From contig JACQHV010000098.1 in the NCBI GenBank assembly GCA_016198885.1, forward strand, positions 1 through 9,158: DNA of 9,158 nt, given 5' to 3'. Shown here piece by piece: positions 1 to 6,136 of this stretch (position 1 is its first letter; each line of letters begins with the position of its first letter). A model generated the notes under the pieces. That model did no database searches, was not told the DNA's origin, and worked only from the letters and a program-made list of their open reading frames with translations. The stretch is from Gammaproteobacteria bacterium. GTDB lineage: Bacteria; Pseudomonadota; Gammaproteobacteria; Eutrophobiales; Eutrophobiaceae. The translations under genes and the position numbers were made by a program.

Positions 1-42
1 CCCTTAGCAGGGGAGTGCCTTCAGCCGCTCGGCCACCTCTCC
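1..42 (-). tRNA. tRNA-Ser (anticodon GCU), 5' half, cut by window edge
   Basis: Reads AGC/AGU codons. The minus strand from 42 gives the acceptor strand GGAGAGG (42-36), TG, a D arm starting GCCGAGCGGCTGA, the anticodon-stem strand CTCCC (15-11) and the loop CTGCTAA (10-4), with anticodon GCT at 8-6. The GGG at 3-1 begins the other anticodon-stem strand. The long variable arm, T arm and acceptor 3' strand lie outside the window. A tRNA-Ser directly after csrA is the usual gammaproteobacterial arrangement. The leader just upstream (43-70) is AT-rich and contains an inverted repeat, TCCCTA (49-54) and TAGGGA (65-70). I see no clear -35/-10 pair. The identity is firm; completeness cannot be judged. 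Confidence 0.93.
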
Positions 43-89
43 AGGGAATCCCTAATTAAATAACTAGGGAACTAAAAATTTTCTACCTA

Positions 90-104
90 CTAAAGGCACT
101 CCCC
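90..104 (+). repeat. Inverted tRNA-Ser D-arm/anticodon-stem segment
   Basis: Plus strand 90-104 (CTAAAGGCACTCCCC) matches the tRNA-Ser sequence CTGAAGGCACTCCCC at 14 of 15 positions; the tRNA itself is on the minus strand at 24-10. A minus-strand transcript would therefore carry a leader complementary to the D arm, anticodon-stem 5' strand and first loop base of the downstream tRNA. That duplex has 14 Watson-Crick pairs plus one G-U, and one further G-U is possible at each end. It may equally be a relic of a rearranged tRNA copy. Confidence 0.65.
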
Positions 105-195
105 CCGTGCCCTACTCCGTACTTCTCGGCAACTGCTCCTGCGTTGCTCTACCTTCTTACGACCATGTAAGTCGCCTGTACTCCGCCCTTCGGAC

Positions 196-241
196 CAACG
201 TTGCTTAGCAACGTTGTTCAAATCTGCTCCCGGCAGATTTG
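196..241. repeat. Two adjacent perfect 9-bp-stem hairpins abutting the tRNA fragment
   Basis: Hairpin A: CAACGTTGC (196-204), loop TTA, GCAACGTTG (208-216). Hairpin B: CAAATCTGC (219-227), loop TCCCG, GCAGATTTG (233-241). Only two bases separate them, and hairpin B ends exactly where the truncated tRNA-Ser copy begins (242). Neither is followed by a T run on either strand, so intrinsic termination is unlikely. The exact abutment to the breakpoint of the tRNA copy suggests they form the end of an element; this is inference. Confidence 0.75.
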
Positions 242-263
242 TCAGCCGCTCGGCCACCTCTCC
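242..263 (-). pseudogene. Truncated second copy of tRNA-Ser 5' end
   Basis: The minus strand from 263 repeats the first 22 nt of the tRNA-Ser gene: acceptor strand, TG, and the D arm as far as GGCTGA. It then stops matching and runs into a perfect hairpin. The identity with the intact gene covers 24 bp (242-265 against 21-44), including two bases upstream of the tRNA 5' end, and is exact. No anticodon arm, variable arm, T arm or 3' acceptor strand follows in this orientation, so it cannot make a tRNA. It looks like a duplicated or target-derived tRNA end left by an insertion or by unequal recombination; the mechanism is inference. Confidence 0.8.
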
Positions 264-265
264 AG

Positions 266-428
266 AATTACAGAATCAAATTTATTACAGACAAACCGGT
301 CGTAGTGATTCTAAGCTCGACCATCCCTGTCTCGCCAAGTATCCCGGGGGTTGACATCTAGTCTCACCCCATCGACGGGACAAAGTTATTCTTTATGTCG
401 ATCCGTCTCGCCCCTGACTCGTGTTGAT
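266..428. other. Spacer downstream of csrA, no gene seen
   Basis: I find no RNA gene or plausible protein here. One imperfect inverted repeat, ATCGAC (371-376) with GTCGAT (397-402), encloses a partly complementary interior (ACAAAG against CTTTATGT). It lies about 27 bases past the csrA stop. It has no following T run on the csrA strand, so it is at best a weak candidate for a factor-dependent 3' end. Confidence 0.5.
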
Positions 429-623
429 TCACTCTTCTTCCTTCCGTGTGCCGCCGGCTTTCTCCTGTTGAATACGTTCGTAAATCTCTTCACGATGAAC
501 AGCAACTTCTTTCGGGGCATTAACGCCGATGCGTACCTGATTTCCTCTGATACCAAGCACAGTAACATTGATATCATCGCCTATCATGAGCGATTCACCG
601 ACTCTGCGTGTAAGAATTAACAT
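429..623 (-). CDS. csrA: Carbon storage regulator CsrA (RsmA)
   Basis: Small homodimeric RNA-binding protein that binds GGA-containing loops, often over ribosome binding sites, to repress translation or change mRNA stability. In gammaproteobacteria it governs carbon storage, motility and biofilm switching. It is 64 aa, normal for the family. It begins MLILTRRVGESLMIGDDI, the conserved first strands, and carries the HREEIYERIQ segment with Arg-44, the residue used for RNA contact in known CsrA proteins. The last dozen or so residues are charged and Glu-rich (ends KEEE), as usual for the variable tail. The start is fixed by AGGAG eight bases upstream. It lies 87 bp after lysC on the same strand, and a weak inverted repeat, GACTCT (661-666) and AGAGTC (686-691), sits in that gap. 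Confidence 0.97.
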   Translation of the reverse strand: MLILTRRVGESLMIGDDINVTVLGIRGNQVRIGVNAPKEVAVHREEIYERIQQEKAGGTRKEEE

Positions 624-630
624 CTTAACT

Positions 631-636
631 TCTCCT
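631..636 (-). promoter_or_regulatory. csrA Shine-Dalgarno overlapping a CsrA-type GGA site
   Basis: On the minus strand the leader reads AAACAGGAGAAG, with AGGAG at 636-632, eight bases before the ATG at 623. ACAGGA resembles the core of the known CsrA recognition sequence (ACARGGA). CsrA could therefore bind its own ribosome site, as established for E. coli csrA. Autorepression here is inferred from the motif alone. Confidence 0.5.
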
Positions 637-710
637 GTTTCATTCCTTTTTCAAAGATTAGACTCTTTAACTATCCAGATAAATTAGAGTCATGATTTAG
701 CCAGACCATA

Positions 711-1217
711 TCAGGCCCTGCTATCTCCTTCCACATTAGAACCATTTTCCAACTCAAATGCGGAGTGCAGCGTTCTGACACCTAATTCCAGGTATTTCTC
801 ATCCACAACAACAGAAATCTTTATTTCCGAAGTGGATATCATCATGATATTGATGCCCTCTTTTGCCAGGGCATCAAACATTTTACTTGCTATCCCGGCA
901 TGCGAGCGCATTCCAACACCAACGACGGAAATTTTGACTATACGATTATCACCAGTGATATTTTTAGTGCCTAATTTCGCCACATTTTTCTTAAGTATAG
1001 CCAATGCCTTTTCATAATCATTCCTGTGAACAGTAAAGGTGAAATCAGTCGTGTTATCAACACCTACATTCTGCACAATCATATCAACTTCAATATAGGC
1101 ATCTGCAATGGGGCCAAGAATACTGAATGCAATCCCTGGTTTATCCGGGACACCCACAACAGTCAGTTTTGCTTCATCCCTGTTATAGGCAATCCCTGAA
1201 ATCAATGCTTGTTCCAT
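711..1217 (-). CDS. Probable aspartokinase beta subunit from internal in-frame start
   Basis: In alpha2beta2 aspartokinases (Bacillus subtilis, Corynebacterium) the regulatory beta subunit is made from an in-frame start inside the kinase gene. Here ATG at 1217-1215 (Met-247 of the full protein) is preceded by GAGGA at 1229-1225 with a seven-base spacer, a better ribosome site than the one before the full gene. The product would be 168 aa, starting MEQALISGIAYNRDEAKLTV and containing both ACT modules but no kinase domain. This matches where known beta subunits begin. The site is seen in the sequence; expression is inferred. Confidence 0.5.
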   Translation of the reverse strand: MEQALISGIAYNRDEAKLTVVGVPDKPGIAFSILGPIADAYIEVDMIVQNVGVDNTTDFTFTVHRNDYEKALAILKKNVAKLGTKNITGDNRIVKISVVGVGMRSHAGIASKMFDALAKEGINIMMISTSEIKISVVVDEKYLELGVRTLHSAFELENGSNVEGDSRA

Positions 1218-1955
1218 ATTTTCATCCTCACCAGTGATCAATGTCCCCGGCCCCTCCTTAAAGGAAGACAATACACGAAGTTGTACATTATATTTTCTGG
1301 CAAATTCTACTGATCTGATTTGCAATACTTTTGATCCGAGGCTTGCAAGTTCCAGCATCTCTTCATAGGTCAGATTCTCAAGTCTCCTTGCGGCCGGGAC
1401 AATTCGCGGATCAGCTGTATAAACACCGTCAACATCTGTATATATATGGCATTCGTCTGCCTTAAGCGCTGCTGCCATTGCAACTGCCGTAGTGTCTGAC
1501 CCTCCGCGCCCGAGAGTTGTGATATTGCCATGCTCGTCGATTCCCTGAAAGCCCGCAATAACAACTATCTTCCCTTCTTTCAGGGTCTTGTTCACCCTTC
1601 CGACGTCAATATCAATAATTCGTGCCTTGTTATACGCGCTGTCAGTCCGGATATGGACCTGTGCTCCGGTATAGGAACATGCCGGATAGTTTCTTGCCTC
1701 AAGTGCAATACTCAATAATGCAATAGTGACCTGCTCTCCGGTGGCCAGCAGGACATCCAGTTCCCTGCTATTCGGGTTTCTAGCTACTTCATTTGCCAAT
1801 TTCAGCAGCCGATCGGTCTCACCGCCCATGGCAGACACGACAACGACAACATCATTACCTGCCTTATGCTCGGCAATTACTTTATCCGCAACGGCATTAA
1901 TGCGTTCCACGCTGCCGACAGAGGTGCCACCAAATTTTTGAACTATTAATGCCAT
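711..1955 (-). CDS. lysC: Aspartate kinase (aspartokinase), alpha subunit
   Basis: Phosphorylates L-aspartate to 4-phospho-L-aspartate, the first step toward lysine/diaminopimelate, threonine and methionine; cytosolic. It is 414 aa, the size of monofunctional Pseudomonas-type enzymes, with no fused homoserine dehydrogenase. The N-terminal amino-acid-kinase domain carries KFGGTS (7-12) and GRGGSDTTA (149-157). Two ACT-type regulatory modules follow (about 263-335 and 343-410), the usual site of feedback by lysine and/or threonine. The start MALIVQKFGGTSV is the family start, though no good Shine-Dalgarno precedes it. It lies 74 bp after alaS. An internal ATG at codon 247, with a strong ribosome site, suggests a second product (see the next entry). 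Confidence 0.96.
   Translation of the reverse strand: MALIVQKFGGTSVGSVERINAVADKVIAEHKAGNDVVVVVSAMGGETDRLLKLANEVARNPNSRELDVLLATGEQVTIALLSIALEARNYPACSYTGAQVHIRTDSAYNKARIIDIDVGRVNKTLKEGKIVVIAGFQGIDEHGNITTLGRGGSDTTAVAMAAALKADECHIYTDVDGVYTADPRIVPAARRLENLTYEEMLELASLGSKVLQIRSVEFARKYNVQLRVLSSFKEGPGTLITGEDENMEQALISGIAYNRDEAKLTVVGVPDKPGIAFSILGPIADAYIEVDMIVQNVGVDNTTDFTFTVHRNDYEKALAILKKNVAKLGTKNITGDNRIVKISVVGVGMRSHAGIASKMFDALAKEGINIMMISTSEIKISVVVDEKYLELGVRTLHSAFELENGSNVEGDSRA
1225..1229 (-). promoter_or_regulatory. Internal ribosome binding site in lysC
   Basis: GAGGA on the minus strand, seven bases before an in-frame ATG at the junction of the kinase and ACT domains. The Glu-Asp-Glu-Asn codons at this point (TGEDENMEQ) create the purine-rich site, so chance is possible, but the position agrees with known beta-subunit starts. 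Confidence 0.5.
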
Positions 1956-1969
1956 AGATTACGATCTAC

Positions 1970-2030
1970 ATATCTCAAAAAAGGGGGGGATTCTAACGGA
2001 ATCAGTCTGGATATGAAATGCTTGAGATAT
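1970..2030. repeat. 9-bp inverted repeat spanning the alaS-lysC junction
   Basis: ATATCTCAA (1970-1978) and TTGAGATAT (2022-2030) are exact inverted copies 43 bp apart. The outer arm touches the alaS stop codon and the inner arm lies 15-23 bases before the lysC start. The mRNA could form a long-loop stem that brings the lysC start near the alaS stop, or the arms could be coincidence. The loop contains a C7T6 run on the coding strand (G run at 1983-1989). There is no terminator signature. Confidence 0.4.
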
Positions 2031-4633
2031 CAGGCTATACGCTTCCGTACCCAGTCCGGGACACTGGCGAGGGCGGCTTCCAGTCCGGATGGGTCATTTC
2101 CGCCCGCCTGCGCCAGATCCGCCCGGCCTCCTCCCTTGCCACCCACCTTTTGTGCAACAAAATTGACCAATTCACCGGCCTTGAGCAGGTATGTCTTATC
2201 TTTGGTGACACCTGCTACCAGACTTACTTTGTTATCCTGAACTGTTGCCAGCACAAGAGCGGCAGTGCCCAGTTTGTTTTTCAGCTGATCCACTGTTTCG
2301 CGCAAGGTCTTGGGGTCGGCACCATCCAGTGTCCTAGCAATAACCTTAATCCCGCCAATATCCAAAGCTTCGGCTGCCATATCATCGCCCGCGCTGCTGG
2401 CCAGTTTGGCCTTGAGTTGTTCAACTTCTTTCTCCAGCTTGCGCATACGTTCAATCATCTGAACCACCTTGCTTTCCACAGTCTCTCGATCCGCCTTCAG
2501 ATATTGTGCCATTTGCATTAATTTACGCTGATTGACCTCGGCCCATGCCAGCGCACCTTCTCCAGTAACGGCTTCTATACGACGAATGCCAGCGGCAATA
2601 CCAGTCTCTGAAATAATCTTCATAAAACCTATATCACCGGTACGCTTGACATGGGTGCCGCCACATAATTCTGTGGAGAAAGTTCCACCTATCTTCAATA
2701 CCCTTACAGTATCGTCATATTTTTCACCGAAAAGTGACATGGCGCCGGATTTCAATGCCATCTTCAAAGGCATGATTTCAATAACTGTCTCTACATTTTC
2801 AAGTATTTTGAGATTAACCAGCCATTCAATCTTGTGCAAATCCTCATCACTGACAGGTTCAGGGTGTGAAAAATCAAAGCGCAGTCTGTCAGGGGCAACC
2901 AGTGAACCCTTTTGTACAACATGATTACCCAATATTTTTCGTAACGCAGCATGGAGCAGATGGGTGGCGGAGTGATTTCGTACCGTATTAACACGTTTAT
3001 GTTGATCAACTCGCGCAGTTATCCTCTGACCCAATTTCAGCGTGCCTTGCCTTAACTCACCAAGATGCACATGGGCCTTTCCCTGCTTCTGGGTATCTTG
3101 AACCTCAAACAAGATGCCCTGACCTGCCAACTGACCCTGATCACCAACCTGTCCGCCCGATTCTGCATAAAAGGGGGTGGTTCTAAGGATGACTCCCCCG
3201 GTTTCTCCTTCGGCAAACTCAGTTACTGTTCGACCGTCCTGATACAATGCGATGACGGCGCATTCCTGTTCCAGTGATTCATAACCGCTGAATTCAGTAT
3301 ATTGATCAACGTCAGGTATATTTGATAAATCCATTTCAAACTTGCTTGCCGCTCTTGCGCGTTCCCGCTGTGCGGACATGGCTTTTTCAAATCCCTGCAT
3401 ATCCAGGGTTAAACCGCGTTCGCGGGCAATGTCGGCCGTCAAATCAACAGGGAACCCATAGGTATCATAAAGTCTGAAAACATCATTGCCGGGTATCTCC
3501 TTGCCGGATATTTTTGCTACCGCTGACTCAAGATGTTTCAGTCCTTGTTCAAGTGTCTCTGCAAAACGTTCTTCTTCCTGTTTCAATACTTTGATGACTT
3601 GTTCGCAGGAGCGATTCAATTCCGGATAGTCAGCACCCATCAGTTTATTCAGTGGCTTGACCAGTTTATGAAAAAACGGTTCCCTGATGCATAATTTATT
3701 GCCATGGCGAATTGCCCTGCGGATGATACGGCGCAAGACGTAACCACGACCTTCATTGGCAGGGATGACACCATCAGTAATTAGAAATGAACATGAGCGA
3801 ATATGGTCAGCAATAACGCGTAATGAGATCAGATCAGGTGTATCAACGTTTGAGAATTTGCTAATGGCCTTGATCAAATTCCTAAAAATATCAATCTCAT
3901 AATTATTGTGTACGCCTTGCACAACAGCCGCTATTCGTTCCAGCCCCATGCCCGTGTCTACAGAAGGGTGCGGGATCGGAACCATAATACCGTCGGCGTC
4001 GCGGTTATACTGGGTAAATACCAGGTTCCAGATTTCAATGTAGCGATCCCCTTCCTGATCAGGACTGCCGGGCGGCCCACCGGCAATGCCTTCACCATGA
4101 TCATAAAAGATCTCACTGCATGGCCCACATGGGCCGGTATCCCCCATTGACCAGAAGTTATCTTTAACCCCACATCGACTGAAACGATCCTTGTTTATAC
4201 CAATCTGCCTTAACCAGATGTCTGCTGCTTCATCGTCTTTTTCGTACACAGTGGCCCATAAGCGGGATTCCGGCACTTGCAGAACCCTGGTCAGAAAATC
4301 CCATGCATAGGAAATCGCCTCATGTTTGAAATAATCTCCAAAACTGAAATTACCCAGCATTTCAAAAAAGGTATGATGACGTGCTGTATATCCGACGTTC
4401 TCAAGATCATTATGTTTACCCCCGGCACGCACACACCGCTGCGATGTTGCAGCACGCTTATAAGGGCGATTATCCAGACCGAGAAAGACATCCTTGAACT
4501 GCACCATGCCGGCATTGGTAAATAACAGAGTTGGATCATTAGCCGGTACGAGCGGACTGCTGGGGACAATCTCATGATCATTGTCCCGGAAATAATCCAG
4601 AAAGGTGTTTCGAATTTCAGTAGTGCTCGTCAT
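2030..4633 (-). CDS. alaS: Alanine--tRNA ligase
   Basis: Charges tRNA-Ala with alanine using ATP and hydrolyses misacylated Ser- or Gly-tRNA-Ala; cytosolic. It is 867 aa, close to the usual 875. Class II catalytic core at the N terminus: RNTFLDYF, FTNAGMVQFK (38-47), RCVRAGGKHNDLENVG (66-81), GNFSFGDYFK (94-103), GPCGPCSEI (167-175) and GMGLERIAAVVQG (228-240). The tRNA-recognition region includes NEGRGYVLRRIIRRAIR (293-309). The editing domain has the zinc ligands H554-x3-H558 and C657-x3-H661 (CGGTH). A coiled-coil stretch (about 717-745) leads into the C-terminal C-Ala domain with GGKGGGRADLAQAGG (831-845). All domains are intact. The start overlaps the recX stop as ATGA. No separate Shine-Dalgarno is seen, so translation is probably coupled to recX. 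Confidence 0.98.
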   Translation of the reverse strand: MTSTTEIRNTFLDYFRDNDHEIVPSSPLVPANDPTLLFTNAGMVQFKDVFLGLDNRPYKRAATSQRCVRAGGKHNDLENVGYTARHHTFFEMLGNFSFGDYFKHEAISYAWDFLTRVLQVPESRLWATVYEKDDEAADIWLRQIGINKDRFSRCGVKDNFWSMGDTGPCGPCSEIFYDHGEGIAGGPPGSPDQEGDRYIEIWNLVFTQYNRDADGIMVPIPHPSVDTGMGLERIAAVVQGVHNNYEIDIFRNLIKAISKFSNVDTPDLISLRVIADHIRSCSFLITDGVIPANEGRGYVLRRIIRRAIRHGNKLCIREPFFHKLVKPLNKLMGADYPELNRSCEQVIKVLKQEEERFAETLEQGLKHLESAVAKISGKEIPGNDVFRLYDTYGFPVDLTADIARERGLTLDMQGFEKAMSAQRERARAASKFEMDLSNIPDVDQYTEFSGYESLEQECAVIALYQDGRTVTEFAEGETGGVILRTTPFYAESGGQVGDQGQLAGQGILFEVQDTQKQGKAHVHLGELRQGTLKLGQRITARVDQHKRVNTVRNHSATHLLHAALRKILGNHVVQKGSLVAPDRLRFDFSHPEPVSDEDLHKIEWLVNLKILENVETVIEIMPLKMALKSGAMSLFGEKYDDTVRVLKIGGTFSTELCGGTHVKRTGDIGFMKIISETGIAAGIRRIEAVTGEGALAWAEVNQRKLMQMAQYLKADRETVESKVVQMIERMRKLEKEVEQLKAKLASSAGDDMAAEALDIGGIKVIARTLDGADPKTLRETVDQLKNKLGTAALVLATVQDNKVSLVAGVTKDKTYLLKAGELVNFVAQKVGGKGGGRADLAQAGGNDPSGLEAALASVPDWVRKRIA

Positions 4634-5082
4634 TCATCATCTGCATTTAAAATATGCCGGATTTGCTCCCCGGAAAAGCCACGTTGTTGCAAAAAACGTG
4701 ATTGCTTTGCTTTATCCTGATAGTTTGTTGGCAGTTGATGGCCGAACCGTTTATTGCGCGCACGGGATGCACGCTGTTGCCATTCTGGATCATGCATATC
4801 AACATGGAGATGGACCAGGTCATCACTAATGCCCCTTGAGCGGAGCTCCTGTGTTATACGGACAGGTCCATAACCTCTTGCTACTCGACTATGGATAAAG
4901 GCCTCGATGAACCGATTATCACTTTGCAGTCCTTCCTTCTGGAGTTTTTCAATAACAGATCTAATGGCCGCATCATCGGCTTCCCGTGTCTTCAGTTTCC
5001 GTAACAGTTCTGCTGCACTATGCTCGCGCCTGGCCAGAAATACGAGTGCGCGCTTGCGGATATTTGCCGGATTTCCGCTCAG
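4630..5082 (-). CDS. recX: Regulatory protein RecX, CTG start
   Basis: Binds RecA and RecA-DNA filaments and limits recombination and SOS co-protease activity; cytosolic. I translated it by hand: 150 aa, typical length, one open frame. It has the three-helix repeat character of RecX: IRKRALVFLARREHSAAEL (8-26), LQKEGLQSDNRFIEAFIHSR (47-66), ARGYGPVRITQELRSRGIS (68-86), and a C-terminal KAKQSRFLQQRGFSGEQI (124-141). No ATG, GTG or TTG occurs in frame between the upstream in-frame stop (5088-5086) and the ATG at residue 96, which would remove most of the protein. CTG at 5082-5080 has GGAGGA nine bases upstream and overlaps the recA stop as CTGA. It gives an N terminus (MSGNPANIRKRAL) of the expected length and pattern. 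The 3' end overlaps alaS by ATGA. A sequencing error turning ATG into CTG cannot be excluded. Confidence 0.88.
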   Translation of the reverse strand: MSGNPANIRKRALVFLARREHSAAELLRKLKTREADDAAIRSVIEKLQKEGLQSDNRFIEAFIHSRVARGYGPVRITQELRSRGISDDLVHLHVDMHDPEWQQRASRARNKRFGHQLPTNYQDKAKQSRFLQQRGFSGEQIRHILNADDE

Positions 5083-6107
5083 GCCTCAGCTTCCTCCGTT
5101 TTATCAACGGCCTTGATTTCAGGCAATACCTTGCTTCTTATTGCCTTCTCGATTTCCATGGCAGTATCAGGATTTTCCTTGAGGAACGTGCGCGCATTGT
5201 CTTTACCCTGTCCGATTCGATTACCTTTATAACTGTACCAGGCCCCTGTTTTTTCAATCAGGTCATGTTGTACGCCAAGTTCTATAATCTCGCCTTCTCT
5301 GGAAATCCCTTCGCCGTACAGGATATCAAATACCGCCTCCTTGAAAGGTGGAGCTACCTTGTTTTTGACTACTTTGACCCGGGTTTCATTACCAATAACT
5401 TCGTCCCCTTTCTTGATGGAACCGATACGCCTGATATCCAGACGCACCGAGGCATAAAATTTCAGTGCATTACCGCCAGTAGTGGTCTCCGGGTTACCGA
5501 ACATAACGCCAATCTTCATGCGGATCTGATTGATGAAGATCACCAGGGTATTGGATCGTTTGATATTGGCCGTAAGCTTTCGTAAGGCCTGCGACATCAA
5601 CCTGGCCTGGAGGCCCATGTGACTGTCACCCATCTCGCCCTCAATCTCGGCCTTTGGCGTCAAGGCAGCCACTGAATCGATAATGACTATATCCACCGCG
5701 CCGGAGCGCACCAGCATGTCCGTGATCTCAAGCGCCTGTTCACCCGTATCCGGTTGGGATACCAGTAAATCGTCTATCCGAACACCCAGTTTTTCCGTAT
5801 ACGCCGGGTCCAGGGCATGCTCGGCATCAACAAATGCTGCAGTCCCTCCTGCATTTTGTATCTCGGCAGCCACATGCAGCGCCAGTGTTGTCTTGCCGGA
5901 TGACTCCGGCCCATAGATCTCTACAACACGGCCACGCGGTAACCCGCCAACGCCCAGGGCGATATCCAGCCCGAGTGACCCGGTAGATACTGGCTCTACA
6001 TCGCGGATCACCCCTGCATCACCCATCCGCATGACCGACCCTTTACCGAATTGTTTTTCAATCTGACTGAGTGCTATCCCCAGTGCCTGTTTCTTCTTTT
6101 CGTCCAT
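5079..6107 (-). CDS. recA: Recombinase RecA
   Basis: Forms ATP-dependent filaments on single-stranded DNA, drives homologous strand exchange and stimulates LexA self-cleavage; cytosolic. With the start MDEKKKQALG it is 342 aa, normal for the family. Walker A is GPESSGKT (66-73), catalytic Glu-96 lies in VDAEHALD, Walker B is VIIDS (141-145), and loop L2 with GNPETTTGGNALKFY follows (205-219). The acidic C terminus ends KTEEAEA. An in-frame ATG 16 codons further upstream (6155) is rejected: the added residues are not family-like, while ATG at 6107 has GGTGAG seven bases before it. It follows thpR by 63 bp, overlaps recX by four bases and probably forms one unit with recX-alaS. No CTGT-N8-ACAG LexA box is visible in the upstream gap. 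Confidence 0.98.
   Translation of the reverse strand: MDEKKKQALGIALSQIEKQFGKGSVMRMGDAGVIRDVEPVSTGSLGLDIALGVGGLPRGRVVEIYGPESSGKTTLALHVAAEIQNAGGTAAFVDAEHALDPAYTEKLGVRIDDLLVSQPDTGEQALEITDMLVRSGAVDIVIIDSVAALTPKAEIEGEMGDSHMGLQARLMSQALRKLTANIKRSNTLVIFINQIRMKIGVMFGNPETTTGGNALKFYASVRLDIRRIGSIKKGDEVIGNETRVKVVKNKVAPPFKEAVFDILYGEGISREGEIIELGVQHDLIEKTGAWYSYKGNRIGQGKDNARTFLKENPDTAMEIEKAIRSKVLPEIKAVDKTEEAEA
5092..5097 (-). promoter_or_regulatory. Shine-Dalgarno that sets the recX CTG start
   Basis: GGAGGA on the minus strand, inside the last codons of recA (Thr-Glu-Glu), nine bases before CTG at 5082. It is the strongest anti-16S match in this stretch and supports initiation at the non-canonical codon with coupling to recA termination. 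Confidence 0.65.
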
Positions 6108-6136
6108 TGATTTGCTCACCAAATTGAGGTTTATAG

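Larger units (their letters stand above)
45..241. repeat. Hairpin-rich insert between two tRNA-Ser 5' ends
   Basis: This 197-bp segment lies between the two exact 24-bp direct repeats (21-44 and 242-265), a repeat period of 221 bp. It has no credible reading frame. It is dense in short inverted repeats: TCCCTA/TAGGGA (49-54, 65-70), GGCAC/GTGCC (95-99, 107-111), GCAAC/GTTGC (129-133, 143-147), TCCG/CGGA (182-185, 191-194), and two perfect 9-bp stems at 196-216 and 219-241. Near its left end, 90-104 on the plus strand copies the tRNA-Ser segment CTGAAGGCACTCCCC with one change, in the orientation opposite to the intact gene. It could be a small non-autonomous mobile repeat, a structured leader or RNA, or a scrambled tRNA duplication. 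I do not recognise the family. Confidence 0.55.

Noticed and set aside
45..265. CRISPR array, suggested by the repeated 24-bp sequence
   Set aside because: There are only two copies 221 bp apart, and the repeat is the tRNA-Ser 5' end; no regular spacers are present.
351..356. Perfect TTGACA hexamer on the plus strand, possible -35 box
   Set aside because: The bases 16-18 further on are GC-rich (around ACGGGA) with no -10 match, and no plus-strand gene follows.
661..691. GACTCT/AGAGTC inverted repeat between lysC and csrA as a terminator
   Set aside because: Six-bp stem, 19-base loop and no T run on the minus strand; too weak to call.
1983..1989. G7 run as a phase-variation switch for lysC
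   Set aside because: It is outside both reading frames and short; kept only as a minor remark in the inverted-repeat finding.
4630..5078. recX as a pseudogene because no standard start codon exists
   Set aside because: The frame is intact over 150 codons with conserved RecX sequence throughout, a strong Shine-Dalgarno and overlaps at both ends; a CTG start explains it better.
4986..5585. 199-codon open frame on the plus strand opposite recA and recX
   Set aside because: It overlies two conserved minus-strand genes, has no family features and no ribosome site; it is a shadow of their codon structure. The 167-codon frame at 2018-2521 and the 141-codon frame at 6331-6756 are rejected for the same reason.
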